A DNA stretch of 64,000 nt from Phenylobacterium aquaticum (GCA_947378305.1 CANCJJ010000002.1:62001-126000), one strand, 5' to 3'. Positions 7,889 to 16,696 are shown, counted from the first letter of the stretch. The notes: generated by a model not told the origin, from the sequence alone. A program made the numbers and translations.

Positions 7889-9271
7889 CTATCTGGGACT
7901 TCCGTCCGGTACGCAATTTATGGCAAACCAGCTGAAATCCTCGCCGCGGGCGCTCATGCAACGACTGGGCTCGGATCTCAAGGCCGTGCAGTTGCGCCAG
8001 GCCGTTGCGGCAGCCTGACATTTCGGTATCAAGGATAGGCGCCGGGCTGCCCTTGCCTGGGTTTCAGCCCTCTCACGTGCCGCTGCCTGGCGATCTTCCT
8101 CAGCCTTGACCAACTCACGGGCTTGCCGAATTTGCGTGGGCGTCAGTCTGTTTGGCCTTCCCTTCGCTTCGTCCTGGAGAAACTGTAAGACCAACTCAGA
8201 TGTCCGTGAGATTCCGTATTTCAGCTGCGCCATCCGGTCCGCCGCCGCGTTGAATTCCCCAATTGTGCTGACGCCGAGACTCGCCAGAAGCTCCAGACGG
8301 CGGGGCGATGGCATGGGGTTGATCTGGCGGGCGAATTCAAAGGACTCTGCAGTTCTATACCCCTCTGTAAGGGCCCAGTTGGAAGCCAGGCGTGACTTCG
8401 GCACGGCCCCCCAGATGCTGGCCTGAATTCCATCCCGTCCCAGGGCGGACAAAAGGGCACGGGCCTGGTCCGGGGTTACGATGAGAAACTGACACTCACC
8501 CTGGCGGACCAGTTGATAGAGACCGGCCAAATCGTCTCCTACGCCCTCAAAGGTTTTAGAGGCTTGGATACCGGGAACTTGAGCCAGGGCGGGCAACCTC
8601 CTGTAACCGAGGCTCCACCAGGCGGCCTCGCCCTCGGCCGCGATGGCGCAGACCTTGCGAAGAGGCTGGCCCGACTCATTCTGGATGACCGGAAGGATAA
8701 TGCCGACCAGGCTATCCTCTGGGGGCTGAGCGCTCCGCGAGGTCTTGAGTGCAGCGAGGGTGTCTGCCGCTGATACTTCCGTGACTTTTAGCAGTTTGCC
8801 GGTGTCGATCAGGCCCTGGGCTTGCGGCAGACTGGCACGGGTCACCAGGATGAAGCCCGCATTGCCTGGGTCGACCTGGCCCGTCGAGAGGACCAGGCCG
8901 ATGTCTGATGGATCGAGCTGGAGCCGCTCTCGGGGAAGACCGGAATACCGCATGATGGTCGCCAGGCTCTTTTCAGAGAGGCGGGACAAGATGTCCGGAT
9001 CGATCTTGGCATATGACGGTGCTGGCAAGGCCTTGCTGGCGGCTCTGATGATGGGGCCCTTGGTCGGTACGGTAAAACTGATGGATCCAGGGGCCGTCCG
9101 CGCCGCAGTAATGCCAGAGGATTGTAAAGCCTGTGGGTTTGCCAGAATAATCACATCGGCTGGTGACATGTCCTGTGACTTTGGAGCACCGTCAGCCAGG
9201 GCACCCGAGAAGGGCAATGGGGCGATGAGGAGAAGGCCAGCCAGGCCCAAAGCGGCTCTGTATCCAAGCAT
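7889..9271 (-). CDS. Exported protein of unknown function with C-terminal coiled coil and cysteines
   Basis: I do not recognise the family. The 460 residues begin with a clear signal peptide (GLAGLLLIAPLPFSGALA, cleavage near 27). The body (30-330) is mixed alpha/beta with no known catalytic motif. Around 370-425 there is a charged helix (KAEEDRQAAARERAETQARAA), then a cysteine-containing tail (four Cys in the last ~45 residues) that could form disulphides in the periplasm. AGGGA stands 5 nt before the ATG at 9271. It diverges from the RTX gene across an AT-rich gap and lies within the duplicated-end module. Link to the RTX protein is only positional. Confidence 0.65.
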   Translation of the reverse strand: MLGYRAALGLAGLLLIAPLPFSGALADGAPKSQDMSPADVIILANPQALQSSGITAARTAPGSISFTVPTKGPIIRAASKALPAPSYAKIDPDILSRLSEKSLATIMRYSGLPRERLQLDPSDIGLVLSTGQVDPGNAGFILVTRASLPQAQGLIDTGKLLKVTEVSAADTLAALKTSRSAQPPEDSLVGIILPVIQNESGQPLRKVCAIAAEGEAAWWSLGYRRLPALAQVPGIQASKTFEGVGDDLAGLYQLVRQGECQFLIVTPDQARALLSALGRDGIQASIWGAVPKSRLASNWALTEGYRTAESFEFARQINPMPSPRRLELLASLGVSTIGEFNAAADRMAQLKYGISRTSELVLQFLQDEAKGRPNRLTPTQIRQARELVKAEEDRQAAARERAETQARAARRLSLIPKCQAAATAWRNCTALRSEPSRCMSARGEDFSWFAINCVPDGSPR

Positions 9272-9462
9272 TTAAGTCCCTGCAGCCGCGGTTTCGATGG
9301 CACCAATCTGGTGAAATTGAAAATTGTTGAAGTCAGACGATAGATCTGGGGCAAGGTTGAATCAATGTATGATTCTGTATAGTTGTGGCTACTAAAATAA
9401 TTAATTATATTATGATTATAAATTATATTTACCTAATTAAATTTGAAATTAATTATAAATAA
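9272..9462. promoter_or_regulatory. AT-rich divergent intergenic region
   Basis: The stretch about 9360-9462 is strikingly AT-rich in a GC-rich genome (runs of AATTAATTATATTATG and similar). It separates the exported-protein gene (minus) from the RTX gene (plus) and presumably holds the RTX promoter. No clear sigma-70 boxes or Shine-Dalgarno site can be assigned, and the ATG at 9463 follows AAATAA directly. AT-rich promoters like this are common in acquired or silenced genes; that reading is inference. Confidence 0.4.
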
Positions 9463-11781
9463 ATGAAAACGCCTGGTTTATCTCTAGCGGGTTACTGGAC
9501 ACCAGTTCTCTCTAAAGCCGTGCTGTCCTCAGACTATAACGGAAATCTGGCGAACACCTTTCATGGGCTCGTCAGGATTGGACAGGAAGGGGGCTATGGC
9601 CTGGCCGTCACGGGCTGGGGGTATTCCGGCTGGCCTCCAAGTCTCACGATCGCTGCCCCCGTTTCGATTGCGCTTCTCGTGCCAGACGGCTTGGGCGGCG
9701 TGAAGCTGGCCACGTCGGACTTCATCCGGGATCCCCTCACCAACGGGGGGGCATCGGTGATTGTTGCGGATTTCAACGGAGATGGCCGCGACGACATCTT
9801 GTTTCCAGCCCACAATGAAAGCCCCTTTGTCGCCATGGCCAGCACGGCCTATCTCTCGACAAACCAGGGCGGATTTACGAAGGCGGTCCTGGGCGACCAG
9901 GTCATGGCCCATGATGCACAACTTGCCTATATCGGCGGGAAACCGGTCGTCATCACCAGTACCTTCTCCCATGACGCGGCGGATGGATCCCTCATTCCGG
10001 GCGCAATGCTGAACCCCGTTCTCAGCTATGATCAGGGCTTCGTCATTTCGACGCAAAAAAACATCTCGACTCTGGGCGGAATGGATGCCGCCATTGTTCA
10101 GGGCGTGCCGGGTTCGGGCATGGTTATGGCCTTTGGCGATGTCTATCTGCGGTCTGTCGACGGCCCTCCCAGGTCAAACATCGAAATCTACCCGTTTGAC
10201 GGCACGGACGTCACGTCCACCCAGCCTCTGCAATCCATCATTCCCTACCTCTCCACCCTCCCGCAATACAGCGACTATCGTGGCTGGGGCGGTGACACGC
10301 CGGGCCTCACCCACACCTACAGACTCTGGAGCCTGGATCTCAACAAGGATGGGCGCGGCGATCTCCTGGCAGGGGAATCCATGTGGACGGCCAGCCGACA
10401 GGACTGGCCCAGCGCCCTGCAGGTTCTCCTTTGCCAGCCAGACGGGCGTTTTCGCGATGCGACAGCGTCGCTGAACCCGGACATGTCCCTCCAGACTAAC
10501 GAGATGGACTATACTCCCCAGTTTATTGACATCGACCACAGCGGGATTGAGACCCTGCTCTTCTCGGGGTCGACCAGCTATGGCTCAATGGCAAGACAGT
10601 CCGACTATGTGCTTCTCAATGACGGAACGGGACGGCTCCATATCGGCCTGCATGACCAATTTTTTGAGTTGGCCAAGACCGTCTTCAGGTTTCTCAATGT
10701 CGGTTACGATGACACCTCAACACCGCCCCGATTCATCGGACTGCCCCAGAGCGACGGATCCATAAATTTTGTCGCTGAATACAAGACCGTCTTCCCGAAT
10801 TCGGATGTGACTCTAAATGCGGCCAACCTGGCCGGATACACCTATGTCAACGTCCCGCTTGCCTACAATCCGACATTTGATTTTACGGAGGACGTCAAGA
10901 TCCTCGACAGAAACGGCAGTGCCCTCATGCGCACCTGGGCCGGAAATGATGAATTCCATGATACCGGATCAGGCCCCAACGCCCAGATCGATGGCGGTCT
11001 GGGTATCAACATGTCTGTCTATTCAGGTCTTCGGAGCCAGTACCAGATCACCCGCCTGCTGGATGGCTCAACCCGCGTGTCGACCTCTGCCGGAGCCCAG
11101 GTCCCGGTCATCAATGACACCCTCAAAAACGTTCAGATTCTGAAATTCACCGACCAGCAAATCGACCTCCTGGCGGGCGGATCTGGCCCGGATACAATTA
11201 TCGGCACGCTGGGGCCCGACACGATCGAGGGCGGCAATGGCGTCAGTTACCTTCGCGGGGCTGAGGGTAATGACAGTCTGGTTGGCGGCACCGATCATGA
11301 CGACATCAACGGCAATATGGGAAATGACACGGCGCACGGATATGACGGCGACGACTGGGTCGTCGGGGGCAAGGACAATGATCTCCTGTTCGGCGATGCC
11401 GGGTGGGACATTGTCTACGGCAATATGGGCAATGACACCGTCCTGGGCGGTGACGGAAATGACTGGCTGCGCGGCGGCCAGGGGGACGACAGCCTTATGG
11501 GCGGCGATGGCGACGACTGGATTTGGGGCGACAGGGGCAATGACACTCTGTCCGGTGGCCCCGGTGCCGACATGTTTCACAGTTTTGCGGGCGCGGGTCT
11601 GGACTGGGTTGTCGACTTCAATCCGACAGAGGGTGATCGCATCATCCTGGATGGATCTCCCACCCATGGTGTGAGTCAGGTCGGGGCGGACACAGTCATT
11701 GACCTCGGCCATGGCGACCAGGTGATCCTGGTGGGCGTGACCTTTGCAGACCTCGGTACAGGCTGGCTGACCCTGGCCTAG
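9463..11781 (+). CDS. Secreted FG-GAP/RTX calcium-binding protein (probable type I secretion substrate)
   Basis: The 772 residues have no N-terminal signal peptide. Two Ca-binding FG-GAP/VCBS-like motifs appear: VIVADFNGDGRDDILFP (about 99-115) and LDLNKDGRGDLLAG (about 293-306), suggesting a beta-propeller. From about 571 to 702 there are RTX nonapeptides of the GGxGxD type (GGDGNDWLRGGQGDD and relatives), then a C-terminal ~70-residue segment ending in hydrophobic strands. In this family RTX repeats bind calcium outside the cell and the uncleaved C-terminus guides export through an ABC/MFP/TolC system. No secretion genes lie in the window. The start follows an AT-rich gap without a good ribosome site. 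Function is unknown; adhesion or surface coating is possible. Confidence 0.82.
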   Translation: MKTPGLSLAGYWTPVLSKAVLSSDYNGNLANTFHGLVRIGQEGGYGLAVTGWGYSGWPPSLTIAAPVSIALLVPDGLGGVKLATSDFIRDPLTNGGASVIVADFNGDGRDDILFPAHNESPFVAMASTAYLSTNQGGFTKAVLGDQVMAHDAQLAYIGGKPVVITSTFSHDAADGSLIPGAMLNPVLSYDQGFVISTQKNISTLGGMDAAIVQGVPGSGMVMAFGDVYLRSVDGPPRSNIEIYPFDGTDVTSTQPLQSIIPYLSTLPQYSDYRGWGGDTPGLTHTYRLWSLDLNKDGRGDLLAGESMWTASRQDWPSALQVLLCQPDGRFRDATASLNPDMSLQTNEMDYTPQFIDIDHSGIETLLFSGSTSYGSMARQSDYVLLNDGTGRLHIGLHDQFFELAKTVFRFLNVGYDDTSTPPRFIGLPQSDGSINFVAEYKTVFPNSDVTLNAANLAGYTYVNVPLAYNPTFDFTEDVKILDRNGSALMRTWAGNDEFHDTGSGPNAQIDGGLGINMSVYSGLRSQYQITRLLDGSTRVSTSAGAQVPVINDTLKNVQILKFTDQQIDLLAGGSGPDTIIGTLGPDTIEGGNGVSYLRGAEGNDSLVGGTDHDDINGNMGNDTAHGYDGDDWVVGGKDNDLLFGDAGWDIVYGNMGNDTVLGGDGNDWLRGGQGDDSLMGGDGDDWIWGDRGNDTLSGGPGADMFHSFAGAGLDWVVDFNPTEGDRIILDGSPTHGVSQVGADTVIDLGHGDQVILVGVTFADLGTGWLTLA

Positions 11782-11791
11782 ACGCGCGCGC

Positions 11792-12676
11792 CTACTCGAT
11801 CAGTCCCTTCATTTCCCCCGTCCGCGCCTGGGTCTGTTCGGTTTCGCACCTTAGGCGAGCGGCTTCCCGGACGAGGGGGTCGATGGAGGTTTCCGCCGCG
11901 CGGATGTTGCAATTGGCGGTCTTCTTCTTGGCCCAGGCGCGCTGGATGCCGATATTTTGCGCCCGGGTCTCATCGGGCAGGGATTTCCAGACCTCCGAAT
12001 AGGCCTGAACGGCCAGCTTGTTCTCCGCTGTGGCCAGTTCGAGATCGGCCTGGTTCTGGGCCAGGGTCTGCTGGTCGAGCAGGGCCTGCTGGGCCTGGGC
12101 CGTCGCGGCTTCAGATTGCTGGCTGGCCTCCAGGGCGGGCAGGACCAGATGGGCGGCGATGAGGGTCCCGAGCGCACTGGCCACCGGGCCAAAGCCCTCG
12201 ATCTCGCCATAGACCTTCTTCTTGTCGTCGGTCGGCTGCACCGAATAGGCCAGCTCGTGAGTAAAGCTGTCGGCGGACCGCCGCAGCCCTGCGGCCCCTG
12301 TCAGGGTGGAAATGGGCTCCAGCTGATTGGCCGTATGAAACCTCTCCGCATCGGCAATCATGTTGAGGGGCAGGACCAGCTTGACCGTGGCCGCACAAGT
12401 GCGCCGGGTGCTGCCCTGGTCCTTCTTGGTCGTACGGATGTCCTCAATCGTCATCTTGATCTTGGAAAGCGCCGCGCGGACCTGGCTCTCATTGACCGGG
12501 GGCTGGGGGGCGGAGGCTCCAAGCTGATCACGCGTCGCCTGGAGGATCTGGTCCGACATGAGGCTGGTTATCACTGCCTGGCCATCGACACTGGAACATT
12601 CCACAGCCCCGGTCCGGTTACAGCCCGCCGCGAGCACGGCCAGACAAGCCATTGCAATCAGGTGTGCAGTCTTCAT
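11792..12676 (-). CDS. LprI/DUF1311-like lipoprotein
   Basis: The 294-residue product has a lipoprotein signal (LAVLAAGC, lipobox Cys19). The middle (130-200) contains a hydrophobic stretch GTLIAAHLVLPAL, followed by a long Gln/Ala-rich helix (200-235). The C-terminal 65 residues fit the LprI/DUF1311 pattern: a tryptophan-rich helix, AWAKKKTANCN, a spaced LRCETEQTQAR and a final GLIE. LprI-like domains include secreted lysozyme inhibitors, so a cell-envelope protective role is possible. The gene converges on the RTX gene with a 10 bp gap. A decayed copy of its last 31 codons lies at 7296-7391. Domain call is moderate; function is not established. Confidence 0.65.
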   Translation of the reverse strand: MKTAHLIAMACLAVLAAGCNRTGAVECSSVDGQAVITSLMSDQILQATRDQLGASAPQPPVNESQVRAALSKIKMTIEDIRTTKKDQGSTRRTCAATVKLVLPLNMIADAERFHTANQLEPISTLTGAAGLRRSADSFTHELAYSVQPTDDKKKVYGEIEGFGPVASALGTLIAAHLVLPALEASQQSEAATAQAQQALLDQQTLAQNQADLELATAENKLAVQAYSEVWKSLPDETRAQNIGIQRAWAKKKTANCNIRAAETSIDPLVREAARLRCETEQTQARTGEMKGLIE

Positions 12677-12770
12677 CAGGCCCCCCAGCGGATTTCAGCT
12701 CGTGAGAGGTAGCTCAGGGCGGGGGATCTGCCAAGTCGAGGCCCAGAAAACGGATCTTTTGCCGGCACAT

Positions 12771-13748
12771 TCAGGACCGTACTCCCGGCGCACCAGGGGC
12801 ACCAACTTCAGAGGCCCTCGCCCGCAAGTCCTCCGCCTCCAGGGCCTCGGCCTCCTCCCGCATCAGCTGTCGAATCCAGTCCATGAGCGGGTCGGCTCCG
12901 CGGGTGGCTGACCAGACCAGGGTCTGGTCATAGGCGCGATCGCCGAAGGGGGGATCGCGCAGGACCAGGTCGAAGGTTTGGCGGTAACGCTCTGCGACGG
13001 ACCGCGACAGGGTCATGACAAGATCCGTGCCCGAGATCGCCGCCAGGGCCCCCATGAAGTGCGGGGTCGTCAGCGCAATGCGTCTTTCTATCCCGGCGGC
13101 CGCCAGGAGAGCGTCGACCTCGCTGGCCCCGTCATCGAGGATGGAGACCAGCACATGCTCGACCCGTCCATAGTCGGCAAGGGTCAGGGGGGATTGGGAC
13201 AGGGGGTGTCCCCGGCGCATGACAAGAGCCAGACAATCCCTGCGCAAATGCTGGCTGGCAGCGCCTACGGGCAGGGGTTGGTTGGCCACGGAGAAGACCA
13301 TGTCGACCTCCCCGCGCTGAACCTTCCTGGCGACATCTGGGGTGAAGCCCTTGAAGACGAGGTCCACGCCCGGGGCCTCTCGCCTCAGTCGCGCTAGAAC
13401 CGGCGGGATGAGGGTGACGGCATGGCTGTCGGTCCCCACCACCGTTACTGTGCGCCTAACCGTTGCCGGGTTGAAGTCGTCCTTCACCAGCAGGATCCGG
13501 ATATCCGCCATCAGCTGGTTGAGCGGCGATAACAGGGATTCCGCGCGGGGGGTCAGGCTGAGGCCACCCGGCCCCCGGACCAGGATCTCATCCCCGAACA
13601 GGTGTCTCAAGCGCATCAAGGCCCGGCTCATGGCGGGCTGGGACAGGCCCACCTCCGTGGCTGCACGGGTGACATGGCGGTGGCGCAGCAGGGCATGCAG
13701 GGCCGTCAGCAGGTTCAGATCAACGGACTTTAAATGCGTCTCATGCAT
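12771..13748 (-). CDS. LysR-family transcriptional regulator
   Basis: The product (325 residues from the ATG at 13748) has an N-terminal winged helix-turn-helix (LNLLTALHALLRHRHVTRAA, then LSQPAMSRALMRLR) and a periplasmic-binding-like effector domain from about 90. The NodD/PcpR-like subgroup is suggested by the MHETHLKSVDLNLL start. In-frame ATG codons exist up to 13775, but the later start is preferred because a 30 bp palindrome sits directly upstream and would otherwise be coding. It is divergent from the NAD-dependent epimerase-like gene at 13827, the usual arrangement for a LysR regulator and its target. The effector is unknown. Confidence 0.88.
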   Translation of the reverse strand: MHETHLKSVDLNLLTALHALLRHRHVTRAATEVGLSQPAMSRALMRLRHLFGDEILVRGPGGLSLTPRAESLLSPLNQLMADIRILLVKDDFNPATVRRTVTVVGTDSHAVTLIPPVLARLRREAPGVDLVFKGFTPDVARKVQRGEVDMVFSVANQPLPVGAASQHLRRDCLALVMRRGHPLSQSPLTLADYGRVEHVLVSILDDGASEVDALLAAAGIERRIALTTPHFMGALAAISGTDLVMTLSRSVAERYRQTFDLVLRDPPFGDRAYDQTLVWSATRGADPLMDWIRQLMREEAEALEAEDLRARASEVGAPGAPGVRS

Positions 13749-13752
13749 GATC

Positions 13753-13782
13753 ATCATACGAAACATGCATTTCACATATGAT
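13753..13782. promoter_or_regulatory. Imperfect palindrome, probable LysR operator
   Basis: The 15-base half ATCATACGAAACATG matches the reverse complement of the following half at 11 of 15 positions, with perfect ATCATA/TATGAT ends. It lies between the divergent regulator and reductase genes, as expected for a LysR binding site used for autoregulation and target control. Further GATC/ATGATC direct elements surround it. Binding by this regulator is inferred. Confidence 0.5.
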
Positions 13783-13826
13783 CAAGGCGCGATCATCCTG
13801 AGCCCATAGCCAGACGGGAGACGGTG

Positions 13827-14759
13827 ATGAGCGAGCAGATTGTGATTTTTGGACTGGGGCCTGTGGGTCGCGCCATTATGCAGCAAATGACTGCCGCCGG
13901 GCGGTCGGTGACCATTGCCCAGAGGTCCAGCCCCGAGGATTTGCCGGACCTGGCCCGCTTCGTCGCCTGTGACGCCACAGACCTGGAGGCGGTCAAGCGC
14001 GCAACCTCGGGGGCCAGTGCCGTCATCTGTGCCATTGGATTGCCCTATGACAGCCAGGGCTGGGCCCGCGACTGGCCGAAGGTGATGACCAATCTCCTGG
14101 CCGGATGCGAAGCCGCCGGGGCCCGGTTCATCATGGTCGATAATCTCTACATGTACGGCCCCCAGACCACCCCCCTGACCGAAGACATGCCCTTGACCGA
14201 CCATGGGGTGAAGCCGCGGGTCCGGGCCGAGATCACCCGGCTCTGGCAAGCCGCCCATGCCGAAGGCCGGGTTCGCTGTGTCGCTGTGCGGGCCTCGGAC
14301 TTCTACGGCCCGGATGTGCCGCAATCCCTGCTCGGGGAGACGGGTCTGGCGGCTATGGTCAAGGGGCGTCCCGCCCAGCTTTTGGGGGCCGCTGACCTGC
14401 CCCACGATGTCGCCTATGTGCCGGATGTCGCCCGGGCTACCCTCACCCTGCTGGAGGCCCCGGATGATGCCTATGGTCAGGCCTGGCATGTTCCGTGTGC
14501 GCAGACCCGCAGCCTTCGCCAGATTTTCCAGATCGGGGCCGACGCCCTGGGCGTGCCACTGAAACTCTCGGTCCTGCCGCCCTTCATGCTCCCGATCCTG
14601 GGGCTCCTCATGCCCGTCCTGCGCGAGTTCAAGGAAATGCGGTTCCAGTCCGACCGGCCCTACCTTGTCGATAGCCAAAAGTTCGCCAAGCGATTCTGGA
14701 ACGACCCCACCCCCTTCGAGGTCGGCATTCCTGCGACGATCGAGTCGTTCAAGGCTTGA
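13827..14759 (+). CDS. NAD(P)-binding extended SDR / epimerase-like protein
   Basis: A 310-residue Rossmann protein that begins IVIFGLGPVGRAI (GxGxxG, about residues 6-13) and continues with DATDLEAVK, a FIMVDNLYMYGP active-site-region segment and RASDFYGP, the layout of NAD-dependent epimerase/dehydratase or NmrA-like SDR proteins. The usual YxxxK pair is not clear, so it may be an atypical SDR or a redox sensor. The ATG at 13827 is preceded by GGGAG at the right distance; the GTG at 13824 is too close. It is the likely target of the divergent LysR regulator. Substrate unknown. Confidence 0.78.
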   Translation: MSEQIVIFGLGPVGRAIMQQMTAAGRSVTIAQRSSPEDLPDLARFVACDATDLEAVKRATSGASAVICAIGLPYDSQGWARDWPKVMTNLLAGCEAAGARFIMVDNLYMYGPQTTPLTEDMPLTDHGVKPRVRAEITRLWQAAHAEGRVRCVAVRASDFYGPDVPQSLLGETGLAAMVKGRPAQLLGAADLPHDVAYVPDVARATLTLLEAPDDAYGQAWHVPCAQTRSLRQIFQIGADALGVPLKLSVLPPFMLPILGLLMPVLREFKEMRFQSDRPYLVDSQKFAKRFWNDPTPFEVGIPATIESFKA

Positions 14760-14780
14760 GAGGGCCCTCAGAAGACCCCG

Positions 14781-15224
14781 TCATTCCTGCGTCCCCAGAT
14801 CACTAAAGAACCGCAGCAAATACCCATCCGGATCGACCGCCACGAATTGCAGGTGGCCTCGCTCAACCGCCCCGGTCCGGTACCATCGGGTTTCCAGCGG
14901 GATCAAGGGCGTATGACCGGCCTTGCACAGGCGCGTGTGGAGGCTTGCCGCATCCCCGACCTGGATTTGCAGGTTCACGCCGCGTCCAAAGGGTCTTTCA
15001 AGGGGCGCTGTCCTGAAATGCCGCCCCGGCCCGGAGGCGGCCTCAAGCATAAGCCGTGCGCCTTCCAGATCGAGACAGGCAAACCCGTCTTCCGGCCGCT
15101 CATAGAGGATCTGAAAGCCCAACCCGTCGGTGTAAAACCGAAGAGAGCCTTCCAGGTTCGAGACGTCGAGTTCGGGAATGACCCTGGGAGAAATCGTTGC
15201 CGTCATGCCCGGCGCTTGCGTCAA
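14781..15224 (-). CDS. VOC-family protein resembling bleomycin resistance/glyoxalase proteins
   Basis: The 147 residues form one VOC module: VIPELDVSNLEGSLRFY at the start, LGFQILYERPEDGFACL, then FGRGVNLQIQV, RWYRTGAVERG and VAVDPDGYLLRFFSDLG at the end. This order is that of bleomycin-binding proteins, though drug resistance cannot be concluded. The TTG at 15224 follows GAGGA and overlaps the upstream stop codon (TTGA), giving a translational link to the FlgT-like gene; an ATG at 15206 is an alternative without a ribosome site. Its first ~24 codons are repeated in decayed form at 20081-20153, so the operon in between seems to have been inserted at this gene's 5' end. Confidence 0.82.
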   Translation of the reverse strand: MTQAPGMTATISPRVIPELDVSNLEGSLRFYTDGLGFQILYERPEDGFACLDLEGARLMLEAASGPGRHFRTAPLERPFGRGVNLQIQVGDAASLHTRLCKAGHTPLIPLETRWYRTGAVERGHLQFVAVDPDGYLLRFFSDLGTQE

Positions 15225-16660
15225 AATTCCTCTGAATCGTCGTCGAAGGGATCCTTTGGCTTTGCGGGCTTTTCAGTAGCCGGCCGTTTGGCAGCGCCCG
15301 GAGCAGTGGCTGATTTGCTCCCTTGCGCGACGGTTGCAGGCCTGGCCACAGGCACTGCGGCAACAGCCTGCTGAGCTGGCAACTGCGCGGTTACCGGGGT
15401 TGACGTTACGGGGGTGTCTATGCGGTCAGCGAGTTCGATGATGCCGGGCTTAAACCGGCTCGTATCAAAATTCCCCCGGAATTGACCCATCGACATCTTC
15501 TCAGAGGTCTTCGTGATGGTAACGGTTCCGACTGCGATTTCTTCACGGCCCAAGGACTGACCCGTCTGCGGATCCACAACATCCTCCCCCAGACTGACGG
15601 CATTATAGATGGCTCCAACCTGTAATATGTCTTGCCCCTGGCTGAGCACGACGGAGCTTCCATTCATTTTAATCACGGAGACAGGGAAGTTTTTTAGGAT
15701 GAATTTCTGCGTAAACTGGCTGGTCATGGCAGCCAGCGATGCCTGAACATTCTCCAGGCCAACCTGCTGTTTGCCGTAAACGCTTGGCGGCGTGTTTGGG
15801 AAATTGACCTTGACGTGCTCGGTCATGATCAACTGCCCTGTGGGGACATTGATCACGTTGAAAGTAACCTCCATATCCCCGCTATAGGAATTCAGGTCTC
15901 GACCTGAATAACGCAGGGTTCGCGAGGATTTTTTGTAAGAGAGACGATTGATTTCTGGCAAGATGAGGATGTCCGCTGTGAGCCGCTGGCCGAGTTTTGC
16001 CAGTTCCCCCGGGTTGGTGCTGGGGTCCGTGATCCTGGAAAGCTCGTCAGAAATTTCCGCATCGAAGGCCCGGTTGATGACAAAGAACCGGTTGGATTTG
16101 CTCAGCGAGGCATTAATCGCTGTTCCAATGCTCTGGGATGCCTGATCTGCGGAGAGGGTCTCGTCACCAATCACGTAGGTCGCCTCGTGAGTGCGCGGAC
16201 TGGCAATGGCGATTTTGGGCAGTTTTGTTGCCGCCGAGGTGCTGTATTTATTGACCTTGATCTTCAGCTTGAGCCGCCAAGCGCTGGTTTGACCCCAATG
16301 CTTTTCCGAAAGTATTTCGAAGCCTTGAACTGCGCCCTGAGTTGCAGTCACCACCGTACTGTTGGTGAGTCCGAAGTTTCCATCATAGCCGGAGACTGCA
16401 AGGTTGCCCGTGCTGTTGACGGAAATGCCCACAACCGGCGTGCCGTTGGTCTGCTGTACGGCCAGGTTCAGCGCGTCGAGAATGGCTGCATTGCGGGTTG
16501 GTCCTACCCCCTCTGCAACAACCTCAACGACCTTGACCCCGCCAAAATCTGGCATGGCTTTGGAAAATTCGGCCTCGCCCTTTTTACCGCCAAGCTTGTC
16601 ACATCCTAACAGGGTGAGCGCGATCATCATCACCGCTACGATCGGCAGTCTAACAGCCAT
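15221..16660 (-). CDS. FlgT-like lipoprotein with CsgG/LpoB-like middle domain
   Basis: The 479-residue product starts with a lipoprotein signal (MMIALTLLGC). Three parts follow. At about 30-130 there is a FlgT-N/LPP20-like region (VVAEGVGPTRNAAILDALNLA). At about 150-320 there is a CsgG/TolB-like region (KIAIASP...ADILILPEINRL). At about 330-440 there is a FlgT-C-like region (SSVVLSQGQDILQVG, DPQTGQSLGREEIAVG). The tail is a Pro/Ala/Lys linker ending in DDDSEEF. In Vibrio FlgT helps assemble the H-ring of the flagellar motor; here no flagellar genes are adjacent, so another envelope role is likely. GAGGA precedes the ATG. Last of four genes in one minus-strand operon. The domain reading is by eye and should be tested by profile search. 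Confidence 0.62.
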   Translation of the reverse strand: MAVRLPIVAVMMIALTLLGCDKLGGKKGEAEFSKAMPDFGGVKVVEVVAEGVGPTRNAAILDALNLAVQQTNGTPVVGISVNSTGNLAVSGYDGNFGLTNSTVVTATQGAVQGFEILSEKHWGQTSAWRLKLKIKVNKYSTSAATKLPKIAIASPRTHEATYVIGDETLSADQASQSIGTAINASLSKSNRFFVINRAFDAEISDELSRITDPSTNPGELAKLGQRLTADILILPEINRLSYKKSSRTLRYSGRDLNSYSGDMEVTFNVINVPTGQLIMTEHVKVNFPNTPPSVYGKQQVGLENVQASLAAMTSQFTQKFILKNFPVSVIKMNGSSVVLSQGQDILQVGAIYNAVSLGEDVVDPQTGQSLGREEIAVGTVTITKTSEKMSMGQFRGNFDTSRFKPGIIELADRIDTPVTSTPVTAQLPAQQAVAAVPVARPATVAQGSKSATAPGAAKRPATEKPAKPKDPFDDDSEEF

Positions 16661-16696
16661 TGTCTATTCCTCGGCCTTACGAATGATTGGTCTTGT

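Noticed and set aside
11170-11570. DNA tandem repeat or CRISPR-like array
   Set aside because: The periodicity comes from RTX nonapeptide codons in a coding frame; DNA units are not identical and no spacers exist.
14781-15224. Drug resistance gene
   Set aside because: The VOC module resembles bleomycin-binding proteins, but the family is broad and there is no resistance context.
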